NCBI GenBank assembly: GCA_007922225.1
Contig: ML679974.1
Span: 5,135,105 to 5,199,104 of the forward strand
Length of the DNA: 64,000 nt
Reading direction: 5' to 3'
DNA from: Emydura subglobosa
Taxonomy: Eukaryota; Chordata; Testudines; Chelidae
This document shows positions 25,586 through 37,082 of this stretch, one piece after another. A model generated the notes under the pieces. The model had not been told where the DNA came from. It was given only the letters and a program-made list of their open reading frames with translations, and searched no databases. Every line of letters starts with the position of its first letter. Positions within the stretch are counted from its first letter, which is position 1. The translations under genes were made by a program, and so were the position numbers.

Positions 25586-27175
25586 ATGTAACCTATTGCT
25601 GAAACAAGCCTCTGTACCAGATGACTGGAGATTAACTGTAATGTAGCTTTTAAAAAGGCTCCAGAGACGATCCTTGCAATTAGGAGCCAGTAAATCTAAA
25701 TTCAAATCTGGGCAAATTGGTAGAAACTACAGTAAAGAACAGAATGATCAGAAACATAGGTAAACATGATTTGTTGGGGAAGAGTCAGCACAGCTTTTGT
25801 ACAGAGAAGTCATGCCTTACCACTCTGTTAGAATTTTTGAGTGTGTCAACAAGCATGTGGATAAGTGTGATCCAGTCAATATACAGTACTTGGATTTTTA
25901 GAGAGCCTTTGACAAGGTCCTGCACCAAAGGTTCTTAAGGAAACTAAGTAGTCATGGGATAACAGGGAAGTTCCTCTCATGGATCCGTAACTAGTTAAAA
26001 GATAGGAAGCAAAGGATAGGAATAAATGGTCAGTTTTCACAATGGAAAGAGGTAGGTATTGGGTCTCCCAAGGTTCTGTGCTGGGACCTGTGCTGTTCAA
26101 CCTATTAATTAATTATCTGGAAAAGGGAGTGAACAGTGAAGTGGTAAAGTCTACAGATGATACAAAATTATTCAAGATGGTGAAGTCCATAACTGACTGA
26201 AGACTTACAGGAGAATCTCACAAAATTGGGTGACTGGGAAACAAAATGGCAGATGAAATTGATGAATGAAATGAAACATCGATAAGTGCAAAGTAATACA
26301 CATTGGAAAAAGTAATGCCAGCTACACATATATAATGATGAGTTCTAAATTAGCTGTTACCACTCAAGAAAGATCTTGGAGTCATCATGGATAAATTTCT
26401 GAAAGCTTCAGCTCAGTGTGCAGCAGCAGTCAAAAAGGTTAACGGCATGTAGGAACTATTAGGAAAGTGATAAGAAAGTAAGACAGAAAATAAGAAAGTA
26501 AGAAAGACAGAAAATATAATGCCATATATTAAGAAATTATAAATCCATCTTGCACATACTGTGTCCAGTTCTGGTTGCCCCATCTCAGAAAAGATATAGT
26601 AGAACTCAAAAAGGTTCAGAGAAGGGTAACAGAGATGATCAAGAATATTGAAAGGGTTCCATACAAGGAGAGTTTAAAAAGATTAGCAAAGTTCAGTTTA
26701 GAAAAGATATAATTAAGGGGAGATATGATTGAGATCTGTAAAATCATGAAGGGTGTGGAAAAATGAATAGAGATGTCATTTACTCTTTCCCACAGTACAG
26801 AAACCAGGCAGCAGGTTTAATACAAACAATAGGAAGTACTTTTTCACACAACCCACAGTTAACCATGGAACTCATTGCTGTAGAATGTTGTGATGAATAA
26901 CTGGGTTCAAAAAAGAACTAGATAAGTTCACGGAGAATAGGTCCATTAGTGGCTATTAGCAAGATGGTCAGGGATGCAACCCCATGCTCAGGGTGACTAA
27001 ACTTCTGACTGCCAGAAGCCTGCAAGGAAAATTCTGGGAGGAATGCTCCAAAGTTGTCCTGTAGTGTATGCTCACCCTGAAGCTTTGGTACTGGCCACTG
27101 TTAGAGACAGGTTATTGGGCTAAATAGACCATTGGTCTGATCCAGTCTGGCAGTTCTTACGTTCTTGTGTCTTTT

Positions 27176-29113
27176 AACACATACTGTTGTCAGAATGAAT
27201 TCATCAAGATATGAGGAGTATTTAGTCAAATTATGTTACCTTTGTTTTTCTAACTGTATTTGAAACCATTTCTAAAATAACCTAATAATTTAATTTTTTT
27301 CTGCCATTAAATACTTTTTCCAGAATTTTACTGCAATTGTGCAGTTGTTTGTTCAGAAGAACATGTGAATTGCATTCCTAATCTACATGCAGTGATTTAA
27401 ATGGCACAGACAAGATACATAACTAGCCTTTTACATGTGAAAATATGTATTTTGCATGCCAATCTTGTTAATTGCATGCAAAAATTAAGTGCGTCTTTTG
27501 AGCATGAAATTGAAAGTATATACTTTTGAAAATCATGCCCTTAATTCAGGCAATATTTAAAGGGAAGAGGCAAATTCATGTACAAATCAGGCTTGTGATG
27601 TAGGCAATGGTGAATGGGAAGGGAGGCAAATTCATATGTGTTCATAATTGAATATTAAAATAAGTTGCTCACATTGGTGTATTTAGATTGTTCTTACATA
27701 ATTTCTTGCCCTGTTCCAATAAGATAATCACATTTTGCAGCAGAAATTGAAAAATAACTACTGCAAATACCTAAGCAACTAAGACACTAAAAAAACCAAA
27801 ATCCAACTCTCATATAGACTTCTTAAGTAGAGGGAGTGATCTTTAAACACAGACATTCTTGCAATTAGAAGCTAGTTACAATAATAGATCTTACTACTGG
27901 CCAAACGAAAAACTTTACAGATTGTTTCTTTTAAAAAAAAAAAATCATGAGTATTTAACATGGGTAAAAAGATATGCATTATCTTTTTTGTTTCTTAATT
28001 ACACCTCTAATAAAAACATAGTCTTTGAAAAACATGGAGTTTTGGTTTGGCCTTGAGATCTTTATGAAAGTTGAGTTAAAATTTTAAAAATAAGGTTGAA
28101 TTTACTATTATATGCATATGCAAAGCACTTTTTTAGATACCTGTAAAATGCTTTCCCTTTTCACTTTGGTCATTAATTTAATCCTGACTTTGTTTAGTTT
28201 TCAAGCTAGTGTTCCCAATCTAGAAAATTTCCAAATGACTAAATTATTATTTGAGTATCATCTGGTATTGTATAATGCAGGTCTCAATTCTAGAATGTAC
28301 TTGGCATCATACAGTGCATAGGAGAATTATGACCCGGCTTTAAATTGAATGGCAAATACAGCTTCGAGATTGCTGCATATAATAGAAGATGATTAAGTCT
28401 CAAGGCAGTGCAGATGAGTGGTGTTTTATTTTAATATCTATCTTTGGGGGGGGTTATTGTTGAAAGTTGCCATAGAAGAAGTGAGTTTTATGGAAAGAGA
28501 GTTGAATGAGGAGAAACATGATCATTTGACACACCAGATACAAGACTGTTCCAAGCATTTAGGCATGAAAGGTGAGTGGGGGAAGGATACAAAAGGAGCA
28601 CTTAGAAGGGGGAGTTGGGCAGAGCAAAGGAGGGTAGGAAGGTAAATAGGAAGAAATAAGAGCATAGATATAAGTAGGAGTGGAATTGGGTAGAGTCTTG
28701 AAGATGAGCACTGGAAATTTGAACTTGGTGCAGAAAGTGAAGGAAAGCCAATGAAAGGATTCTATTTGGGACAGATCATATGGTCTGATCAGAGAAGAAG
28801 AAATTTGTATTGCAGCATTTTCAATAGACTAGAGTAAGAGCAAGGTAAAAAGCAATGACATCAGTGAAGAGAAGGTTGTAGTAGTCAAGGCAAGAGATTG
28901 TTTTCTTCATTCTGTTACTATGTGAATGGTAGTTAAACAAGAACTGAGGTAAGACTTCAGAAATTAAATTTAGAACTTGTAAACTAGACTTGTATTTTTC
29001 TTTTATGCCATAAGTCAGTTTGTCATCTGAAACCCAAAGTAAAAACAGGTCGCTTAGATATTACAGGTACATGAAGCTGGAATAACTTTCTCAATGTCCC
29101 AATTTCATTTTAG
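27176..29113 (+). other. TXNDC11: TXNDC11 intron segment with a possible ancient repeat
   Basis: No exon was seen before 29114. About 28470-28930 has the look of an old interspersed amniote repeat (gagaaggttgtagtagtcaa near 28869), but I cannot name the family. The stretch ends in the acceptor aatttcattttag. Confidence 0.4.
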
Positions 29114-29259
29114 AGAACTTCATTCAAAACTTCAGCATTCTCTACAGTCCCTTGAAAAGGCATCTTGTTGGTGACTCTTCAGTCCATTTTCATGCACAGC
29201 ACATAATCACTGAAGTGACTACTAATACCTTTCATGATGTGGTGATTTTGAGTGAAAAG
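29114..29259 (+). CDS. TXNDC11: TXNDC11 exon (146 bp, phase 1/0)
   Basis: The two opening bases complete a Glu codon with the G left by the previous exon, giving [20 protein letters not shown] and then [16 protein letters not shown]. This matches the TXNDC11 segment that links the central region to the C-terminal thioredoxin fold. The acceptor is tttcattttag and the donor gtacag. It is too short and too phase-dependent to appear as a long open frame, but conservation and splice phase agree. Confidence 0.95.
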
Positions 29260-30439
29260 GTACAGCTCATAACTGCAATTACATCAAGGGATTAATCATA
29301 TTTTGAAGAATAGGGTTGTAGGGTTCATTCTTCTAACTTTTCATTGTTTAAAACTAAAGGGTCTCCTTTCTCATCCATGTAGTTACACTAACTATGTACC
29401 TAATTTTAAAAGAATACTCCTTGAAAGTCGTACTTCACAGTAATTTTAATTTAGGGGAATCTGTTCTTGAGTCCACTCTGGTGGCACAAAGCTGCCAGAA
29501 AATCAGCCAAACGAGCTCCCTGAAGACCCCTGCCTTCCTGTGCTGTGTGTGTCTGCCATAGCTGAGGTTTAGCCTTTTATATTCTTATTTGCTAAATGTG
29601 TATGAAATGACATATTAATTGTGGGGATGGAGAAGTCTTGTTTTGGCCTTGTTTTCATAGTGGCAACTCAATAAATTAAGTAGAGTTTGAGACCCAAGGT
29701 CAAGAACATGTTCAAGGTCTCCAGTCTCAAGCCTGCTCCATCTTTAAGGGAACTGGAGATATGGATGATGAACATATTACTTTTATGAACCAATTAAGAC
29801 TGTAGTGATTGTGCTGGCTGCAAAGGGAGCCACGTGCTGTCTTACTGGAACTGAGGTACAAAATAGTGAATAACAGTGACTGGGAAGTAGCTATAAGAGA
29901 GAAAATTGAAAGTTGTAAAACAAACAAAAAGATCAACAAAAAAAGTAGTACTTTAAAAGCATACACCACAAATCCATAGTAAAAAACTTTTTGATTTCAT
30001 GATGTGAAATTTTTTGATAAACTTTGAAGGGTGCCTAAAGTACTTTATATAATTTGATTGTTTAAACATGATTGAATCTGGTCTAATATTCTTTGGCAGA
30101 GAATTCATGCATGCACAATATTCCATTTTCAAGGTCCCCAGTGCCTAGTGTGCTAGCTGCAGGAAAATTGCTTATTTCTCTAGAGTTTCCCCAAGATTTT
30201 CTATTTAAATGACAGTTAGTGAAATGGGAATGAAAGGCTGGCCTTGGAATCTGAGTATATGTGAATTTGAGAAAACCTGTTCATATCCCTTCCTTTGTGG
30301 GCCATGGGGTTAATAAGACTGACTGCATTTCCCTCAGCATGTTCATAATAACACTTACAGCTCTGAATTAAGATAATGACTATAATCAAATCTTATGCAC
30401 CAGGGCTTTAGCCAATTGCCCGTAGTTGTCGAGAAGGAA

Positions 30440-30950
30440 TTTTTTCTTCTGATGAATGATGTATTCTTGGCAGGGAGGGAGTTTGCCTTCATCTGAAGCA
30501 GCAGAGATTGGCCACTGTAGGAGGCGGGACAGTGAACGGAGTGGACCAGTAGATGCCTGGCTGGTGTATCTTGCTCATGTGCTCAGGGTCATACTGATTG
30601 CCAGATTTGGGATTGATAAGGAAATTTCTCACAGGTCACATTGGCTGAAACCTTGGGGGGTTTTGCCTTCCCTCTCCAGCATGGTGGAATCATCTGGGCA
30701 TATCTCACCTAACAGTTCCCTGCCATTGCTCAGGCCTTGGGCACTGTTGGCACCTTGGCTTTCTTGTTCTCTGCCTGTGGCACATAGTTTGGTTTCCTGA
30801 AGATTGAAGAACTTTAGTGTAACTAAAGTCTTTGGATTCAGCATGGGAGTATCTGTGTGAAATTTAATGTCCTGCAATATGCAGGAGTTCAGACTAGATC
30901 TAATAATGGTCCCTTCTGACCTTAAATTGTCTGAAACTATCAAAGAACAA
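30440..30950 (+). mobile_element. CR1-type LINE 3' fragment or CR1-tailed SINE
   Basis: The 3' end carries the CR1-like tail agactagatctaataatggt followed by cccttctgaccttaaa. The upstream part resembles CR1 3' UTR sequence but encodes no RT. The 5' limit is uncertain. Confidence 0.6.
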
Positions 30951-31707
30951 TCAAGAACTATAAAACACTTTGATACTCCATTTGCATTTAGTGGATATCA
31001 AGTAATCCTATTTGGTCCTTTTTCTGTTTTTGAACATAAGGGGAAGGATGGTTTATGGATAACTGCTAGATGACATAAGTGAGCACAGGGCCACATATGT
31101 TTTGTTGGTAGATCAGTATAACGATCTAGAGTGGCTATGCTCTCAATGCTATCCTAAAGTCAGATTGCTCATTCCATTTTAGTCATTGGGCCCAGTTCAT
31201 CCCTGTTCTGGTAAATTATCTTGGTGCAGAGAATGATGAGGGATTAACGATGGTTTTATGCCACTTTTGCACCTCCCCAATGGTGGGGCCATCATGGGCT
31301 GGTTGAGCTCCCAACAGAGCTAGAACCCTGAGGCTTGCATTTGGCTGCCAGAGCATCAGAATGTTATGGCCGTATCTTTTCCCAAGGTACGCTCTCAGCG
31401 TGCCCCTGCATCAGGGACTCTTGCTGGGGGTGGTACTGAGCCATTACATTAGCTTTGCACCTGCTGAGGATACCCCTCATTTTGAGAAAATTTCCCTGTG
31501 GGTCCCCACAACAGTTTTCTTCTTTCTTTTTGCTTCAGGGCACCAGTGAGTTAGGTCCACTGCTTGGTGGACAGTAGAAAGATGAAATTACATTTTCTTT
31601 TGTCTTTAAATAGCTTAGATGTTTTGTTTAACATAGTGCTGATTATTTCTGATTTATGTAAACAAACCCCAGTAGCTAACTGAACTTCTCTCCCCTCCAT
31701 ACTCCAG

Positions 31708-31817
31708 GATGTCTTGCTGCTCTACTATGCGCAATGGTGTGGATTCTGTGCTTCTCTTCATCACATCTTTATCCAACTAGCTCGACTTCTGCCTCCAAAT
31801 AACTTCACTGTAGCAAG
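31708..31817 (+). CDS. TXNDC11: TXNDC11 exon carrying the WCGFC thioredoxin active site (phase 0/2)
   Basis: The exon encodes [20 protein letters not shown] and continues to FTVAR. The CxxC motif is CGFC, preceded by Trp as in thioredoxin folds. The acceptor is catactccag and the donor gtaaaa. The last Arg codon is split 2+1 with the next exon. This is the catalytic dithiol of the C-terminal thioredoxin domain. Family knowledge places it in the ER lumen; the sequence itself shows only that both cysteines are retained. Confidence 0.97.
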
Positions 31818-31895
31818 GTAAAAGAATCTCTTCATTTTCCACAGTGTTTTAACTATACTGTTGTGATCACTTAACTTCCAAACATTCCTATATAT

Positions 31896-32119
31896 CAGGG
31901 GTGGCCAAACTTTCTGACCCCCCTCCTCTACCACCGAGACATCCCTTCCCGCTGGGCGGAATCCTCTAGCCCCACCACCCTTCTGCAGGGCAGACGCTCC
32001 GAGTTCCCCACCTCAGTCTGGTAGGCGGCGAACGGGGGAAGGGAGTGGAGGATCCACGAGCAACATTTTAACTGTAAAAGAGCCACATGCAGCTCACGAG
32101 CCACAGTTGGCTACCCGTG
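31896..32119. mobile_element. hAT-type MITE (224 bp)
   Basis: The ends are CAGGGGTGGCCAAACT and AGTTGGCTACCCGTG, imperfect inverted repeats of hAT/Charlie type. The flanking 8-mers ctatatat (31888-31895) and atatatgt (32120-32127) match at 6 of 8 positions. The interior is GC-rich and non-coding. Confidence 0.75.
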
Positions 32120-33339
32120 ATATATGTGTATTATGTAGTTTGTAAAGATGATCTAGTGCCATTCATTTCCAGTAATTTATATTTAATTTTAAATTCAGAT
32201 TGAAAGCCTGTCAAACTAGAGTCCCATGAATTCATTATAAACAGTGTATTATAACATTACATAATAAGTTTAGAACATTACTATTAATTACAATTTAGTC
32301 TGTTTACTCAAAATTGACTTCAGTGAGCTTATCAGCTCAGAGGAAAAATATACGTAAAGAGAAGAAAGGAAAAATGTATACTGTACTTAGGGTAGACTCG
32401 ATCTGTGTCTCTCTTCTTTGTATGTACATTTTGTTTTCATGTAAATAGTGACTCTGTTATGTTAAAAGGTTTAGCACAGTGGGAGGGGGTTAGATTGCAG
32501 TCCTGCTGTTTCTTTTGCAGCTTTAAATAAAGTGAATTTTTAAGTAGTGTACAGTTCCTGTTAGAACTTGACAATTCATGGGCAACAGTGCAAACGTTTT
32601 CACCCCATTCCTCCTAAAGCTGTAGCAAAAGCATGTGCAATATTATATGGTGGTATTTGAGAAATAGTATGGAATTATGAAATCAAGGCTATATTGTGCA
32701 AAGGGCAAGACTTTTGAGTGTTTAACAGTGCCACCTTAATGTTCCCTTGCTACCATGTCATTTACAACAGCATCTGCAAGCTCCTCTTGAGTGTTGCATC
32801 TTTTGCCATTTCAGTTTGGCTGAAATTGACTTTGACCAAGGGCCAGCCTGAGGCTAATTTATCACATAAACTCAATTTTTAAGGTTTTAAGTGGGAACCT
32901 AGGCTTAATGTTGGGACGAATTAAACTCTCAGTGAGTAATCTATATAATACTTCATCCAAGTTTTGCCATTCCCTCTTACTGATAGTATTTAACCTGTTG
33001 CACCATACATAGTTTAGGCTAATAATGGAACAAGAATGTCTTAAATGGTCTGACAACCACTATATAGATCTTTTTATTAACTATAAGATGAATATAGTAT
33101 TAGAAAAAAATCCTTTCATTTAATTTTTAAAATGACACATTTATCTCCTTTATCTTATTTGAATGAGCTGTTAATACAGTCCTAAAACCTGCTTTTCTAA
33201 GTATATTCAAAATTCCAGTCATAGTCCTGGCACCAGCTTCCCTTGAGCTTTGATTGCTGCGTTTCAGTTGTATTGCAGAGCCTATTCTGTTTCTTTTTCC
33301 ATTCTCTCTCTCATTACAGAGGTAATGGAGTGATTATGC

Positions 33340-34020
33340 ATGCTACTCTCCATATTATTTTCCTTTCTACACAGGAGTCAGATGATTATAAATAACAGTA
33401 TTTAAACAAAATCCGCCTCGTGGTATAAAAGCAGGTATAACATAATACAAACATAAATATACCACTGTTATTAAAAAGCAAACACACACAAACAAATGAG
33501 GGAGAGCATTTAGTAAGGGAAATAAAAGAGTTGGACAAATTTCACTGGGGAGTGAGTTCCACATTGTAGAGCCCACTTCCACAAAAACAGTCTTTCACCT
33601 CCTGTTTTTTAAGCTTCCCATCAGTCAGGACAGGGGCTAGTCTACACACATTTTTTGTACCACTTGAACAATATCAGTTTCTAAACCATTATAGTTAAAG
33701 CGGTACAAAACCAATGTATGGACCAGCCCCAAGGCTCAGAGAGTCAATCTTCAGTGTAGCCAGGGCCAACACAGTTAAGAGACTTAAAAAACAGCACAGC
33801 TAATTTGAAGTCAACCTGCTGTAATAATAAACAGCAGTAGATAATATTGGCAGTTTGTACCCATCTGTAAAACGATGCTCTCCTATTACAATAGATGGAA
33901 CTCAGAAGACTCAATTTTGTCAAGAGCACACTAAACTTGCAGTGTACTGGAACAAGTGATAAATAGTTGAGTATAAGCATACAGCTGAAAGGATGCTAGC
34001 TGTGAGGAGCCTTATGAGAT
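33340..34020. repeat. Degenerate interspersed repeat, family unclear, interrupted by a small MITE
   Basis: Segments near 33540 (gggagtgagttccacattgt) and 33730-33960 resemble an ancient amniote LINE/SINE tail, split by the palindromic element at 33633-33730. Assignment is weak. Confidence 0.35.
33633..33730. mobile_element. Short palindromic MITE (98 bp), superfamily uncertain
   Basis: The left end ggggctagtctacacac and the right end gtatggaccagcccc are inverted, and the complementarity continues inward (tttttgtaccactt against agcggtacaaaacc). No clear target duplication was seen. Confidence 0.6.
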
Positions 34021-34230
34021 ATTTCCTATTGTGAAGTCTGAAAATCTGTGTCTTGTGTTGTTGTTTTTGTTGTTGTTTATAATAGGAAATCTGGTTTTCT
34101 GGGAATCAGTTGAAAGGTTTTTTAATAAACTGCTGTCTCAGAAAACAGAAGTTCTTCCCAGTACACTTAATAAGTGGCAATGATTACTCCAAGTTTGATT
34201 ACTGAATAAGAAGATTGTGAATATTTAAAC

Positions 34231-34465
34231 CAGGGATGTCAAACATACTGCCTGCGAACCTTTTTGGTCTGGCCCCGGCGGCCAGATAGTATCTGGAAAC
34301 CTTTCTGCTCTGGCCCGTTGGTTGCCGCAAAAGAGCAAGATGCCGCGAGCTTTCACCGAAAGGGAGGACGTTGCGAGATTTCTCAGTGGAGGGATAAGTA
34401 CAGCCCACTTGGAGTACATATTATTCCAACCTGGCCCTCCATAGAAACTGACTTTGACACCCCTG
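34231..34465. mobile_element. hAT-type MITE (235 bp) with perfect 8-bp TSD
   Basis: The left end CAGGGATGTCAAAC and the right end CTTTGACACCCCTG are inverted, of the type found in hAT/Charlie elements. The 8-bp duplication ATTTAAAC is exact (34223-34230 and 34466-34473). The interior is GC-rich and non-coding, and lies in a TXNDC11 intron about 300 bp before an exon. Confidence 0.92.
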
Positions 34466-34762
34466 ATTTAAACTAATTTCATTTTCCGGCAGGAAAATAT
34501 AAGATAGAGATCTGTGCTATGAAATTAGCTAAACTGAGATTAGTTGTTATAAGTATTAACTTTGCTGATTTGTCTTCACAATGTTTCTTGTGACAGAATA
34601 CATTTAGGTTTGTTTTCTCCTAACTGTTCTTGCACCTACTAATCCCCCTCCAAAATAAAATATAATACAAAGGCGATATTTCACAATCAAAAGTAATACA
34701 TGCAATGTTCAACTGCCTGTTCTCTGTCAATTTCTTTTTACTTTTTTTTTTGTTTTTGACAG

Positions 34763-34843
34763 GATTGATGTCACTCGAAATGACCTTCCATGGGAATTTA
34801 TGACCGATCGTCTCCCAACCATTTTGTTTTTTCCTTATAACAG
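34763..34843 (+). CDS. TXNDC11: TXNDC11 exon (81 bp, phase 2/2)
   Basis: The first base completes the Arg codon, then the exon reads [20 protein letters not shown] followed by LFFPYN. This is the cis-proline side of the thioredoxin fold: LPTI supplies the conserved Pro opposite the CxxC. The acceptor is gtttttgacag and the donor gtaatg. The closing AG joins with G of the last exon to give Arg. Confidence 0.96.
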
Positions 34844-35219
34844 GTAATGTCATTTCTTTCTCTTTTTTTTTTCTTACATTTCTTGGCATTTGAAAAATGA
34901 ATCTGGTTACGTGCCTCAGAGGAGATGAAATTACCATGTATTCACCATTATTACCAATGCACTTTCTAAAACAGACATTTGTGGACAACTGATTGTTTAA
35001 TTCACTTTCAGCAAACCATCTCCTAACTGTAGTTATTTTATAGTTTGTCACTATTTATTTGTGGACAGCAATGTATATTACTGACCTTATTTCCTAATTA
35101 ATTTTCCCTCTCATTTGTCTGTGCAGCAGTTCTTTTGGCATTGTCAGAATTGAATAGTGAGTGAAAAAACAAGGTTACTTACCAGTAACTGTTGTTCTTC
35201 GAGATGTGTTGCTCATATC

Positions 35220-35370
35220 CATTCCAATATAGGTGTGTGCGCACCCCGGAACTTTTTTCCCTAGCAAGCCCCGCAGGGCCAGCCCAGGAGCCCCCTGGAG
35301 TGCCGCGCTTATATCGCGTTATAAAGGGCGCTGCTGGCCCCACGGGTCCCCAGTCCCTTCTTTCTGCCGA
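35220..35370 (+). repeat. DIRS left inverted terminal repeat
   Basis: The block ccaatataggtgtgtgcgca, then a ttttttccctagcaag segment, then gggcgctgctggcccc reappears as its reverse complement at 41090-41255 with moderate divergence. It includes a TATA-like tataaaggg near 35320, which could act as promoter in the complementary copy. Confidence 0.9.
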
Positions 35371-35399
35371 CTCCGACAGCGGGGACGGAGGGCGGGTTT

Positions 35400-35500
35400 G
35401 GAATGGATATGAGCAACACTTCTCAAAGAACAACAGTTACTGGTAAGTAACCTTGTTTTCTATCTTCGAGTGATTGCTCATATGCATTCCAATATAGGTG
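35400..35500 (-). repeat. DIRS internal complementary region (ICR)
   Basis: Positions 35400-35459 are the reverse complement (3 differences in 60) of the outer left end at 35166-35225. Positions 35460-35500 match the reverse complement of the outer right end at 41236-41276. The ICR therefore holds both outer ends joined head to tail, exactly the junction expected of the circular intermediate in the DIRS replication model. This is the most diagnostic structure of the element. Confidence 0.93.
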
Positions 35501-35589
35501 ATTAATTAGCCATACCTTGGAGGTGGGTAGGAGTTATCGGTGACCTGCTCTTGTCAGCACGGCTCTGCCGAAACCCGCGTCTTCTCTCA

Positions 35590-36480
35590 CCTGCTCCACG
35601 ATGGCGTAGTGCGACGTGAAGGTGTGGACTGACGACCAGGTTGCTGCTCTGCAGATGTCCTGCAGGGGCACTTGCTCCAGGAAGGCCACAGATGAGGCCT
35701 GGGCTCTGGTTGAGTGCGCCTACACAGCACCTGGAAGGGCACCCTCACCTACTCGTAGCAGGCTCTGATGCAGGCAGTAATCCAGTTGGAGATTCACTGG
35801 GTGGAGACAGGTGAGCCTTTCATCCGGTCAGCCGCTGCTACAAACAGCTGCGATGACTTCCAGAAGGGCCTGGTCCGCTCGATGTAGTAGGCCACGGCTC
35901 GTCTGACATCCAACGAATGCCACCTCTGCTCCTCCTCCGAACCGTGTGGTTTGGGGAAAAATACGGGGAGGAAGATATCTTGATTACAATGGAACTGAGA
36001 CACCACCTTAGGCAGGAAAGCCGGGTGGGGCCTCAGCCAGACCTTAGCCTTATAGAAAACCGTGTAGGGGGGCTCTGAGGTCAAAGCTCTTATCTCGGAG
36101 ACCCTCCTAGCCGATGTAATGGCCACCAGGAAGGCTACCTTCCAAGACAGGAGGAGTAGGGAGCATGTGGCCATGGGCTCGAAGCGGGGTCTCATCAACA
36201 TGGTAAGGACCAGGTTGAGATCTCAGGACGGCACCAGGTCCCGGACCTGAGGGAAGATACTCTTCACCCCCTTAAGGAACCTAACTGACATGGGGTGGGA
36301 AAACAGGGACCGCCCCTACATCGGCTGGTGGAAGGCCGAGATGGCCGCCAGGTGCACCTTCAGGGAAGCCAGAGCTAGGCCCTGAAGCTTAAGGTGCAGC
36401 AGGTATTCCAAGATCGCCTGTATAGGCGAGAAACTTGGCGGTATACTCCTAGACTCCGCCCAACAGGAAGACCGCCTCCA
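35590..36480 (-). pseudogene. DIRS tyrosine recombinase, frameshifted
   Basis: The N-terminal core-binding part is near 36500-36320 (TQVTYTAKWRR, then LKVHLAAISAFHQP). The catalytic part begins with ITSARRVSEIRAL (Arg pair about 36103-36108) and continues to AHSTRAQAS, the HxxR motif, with His at 35714-35716 and Arg at 35705-35707. A Tyr codon at 35606-35608 follows 36 codons after the His in the same frame (TSHYAIV). All catalytic residue types of the family are therefore still visible, but the first Arg and the HxxR are in different frames and stops intervene. Confidence 0.88.
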
Positions 36481-37082
36481 CTTGGCCGTGTACGTAACCT
36501 GTGTGGATGATTTCCTGCTACCCAGCAGAACCTGTTGGACCTGTAAGGAACAGGCTCTCTCTCCCTCCATCAGCCACAGAGTCTCCATGCCATCAGGTGG
36601 AAGGAGTCCAGGTCCGGGTGCAGCAGGCGCCCCTGGTCCTGGGAGAGTAAGTCGTAGCGCCTGGGTAGCGGAATCGGCGCGGTGATGGAGAGGTTGAGCA
36701 GCATGCTGTACCAATGCTGCCTCGGCCACACTGGGGCGATCAGAATGATGTCCGCTCTGTCCCTCTTGATTTTGAGAAGGACTTGGGGCAGGAGTGGGAT
36801 GGGGGGAAATGCATACATCAGGCCCCTTGTTCAGTCTATAAGGAACGCGTCGGACAAGGAGCCCGGCTCGCGACCCCGGAGCGAGCAAAACCTCGGGCAT
36901 TTCCTGTTCCAGGCCGACGCGAACAGGTCTAGTTGGGGAACACCCCACTCTAGGAAAATTGAAGTCACTATATCCTGGTGCAGTGACCAGTCGGCGGGGT
37001 GAGAACGACCTGCTGAGGCGGTCCGCCTCGTTGTTCCTGACCCTGGGGAGGTGAGAGGCCGATAAATGAAAATTGTGCCTCA

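Larger units (their letters stand above)
22980..27175 (+). mobile_element. CR1 LINE, near full ORF2 length, interrupted by two hAT elements
   Basis: Endonuclease sequence is visible at about 23060-23490 (GGGVTLYVKESIESNK, YYWPPDQD, IIMDDFSDPHID). RT follows from about 24540 (IRNKSPEPDGIH), then DDWR, SAQLLYREVM-type blocks (about 25790) and a STDDTKLFK block (about 26150) in which the expected YADD has decayed. The 3' end is the typical CR1 tail ggtctgatccagtctggcag, near 27131. Many stops make it inactive. It also contains a (TA)n run (about 23546-23561). Removing the two nested hAT elements restores continuity of the CR1 sequence. Confidence 0.9.

Noticed and set aside
30456..30943. Open frames of about 100 codons on both strands
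   Set aside because: They lie in CR1-tailed repeat sequence and lack RT or endonuclease motifs.
35179..35446. Two 84-codon open frames on opposite strands sharing both ends
   Set aside because: They are produced by the DIRS terminal hairpin reading through the same inverted repeat on both strands; no protein family.
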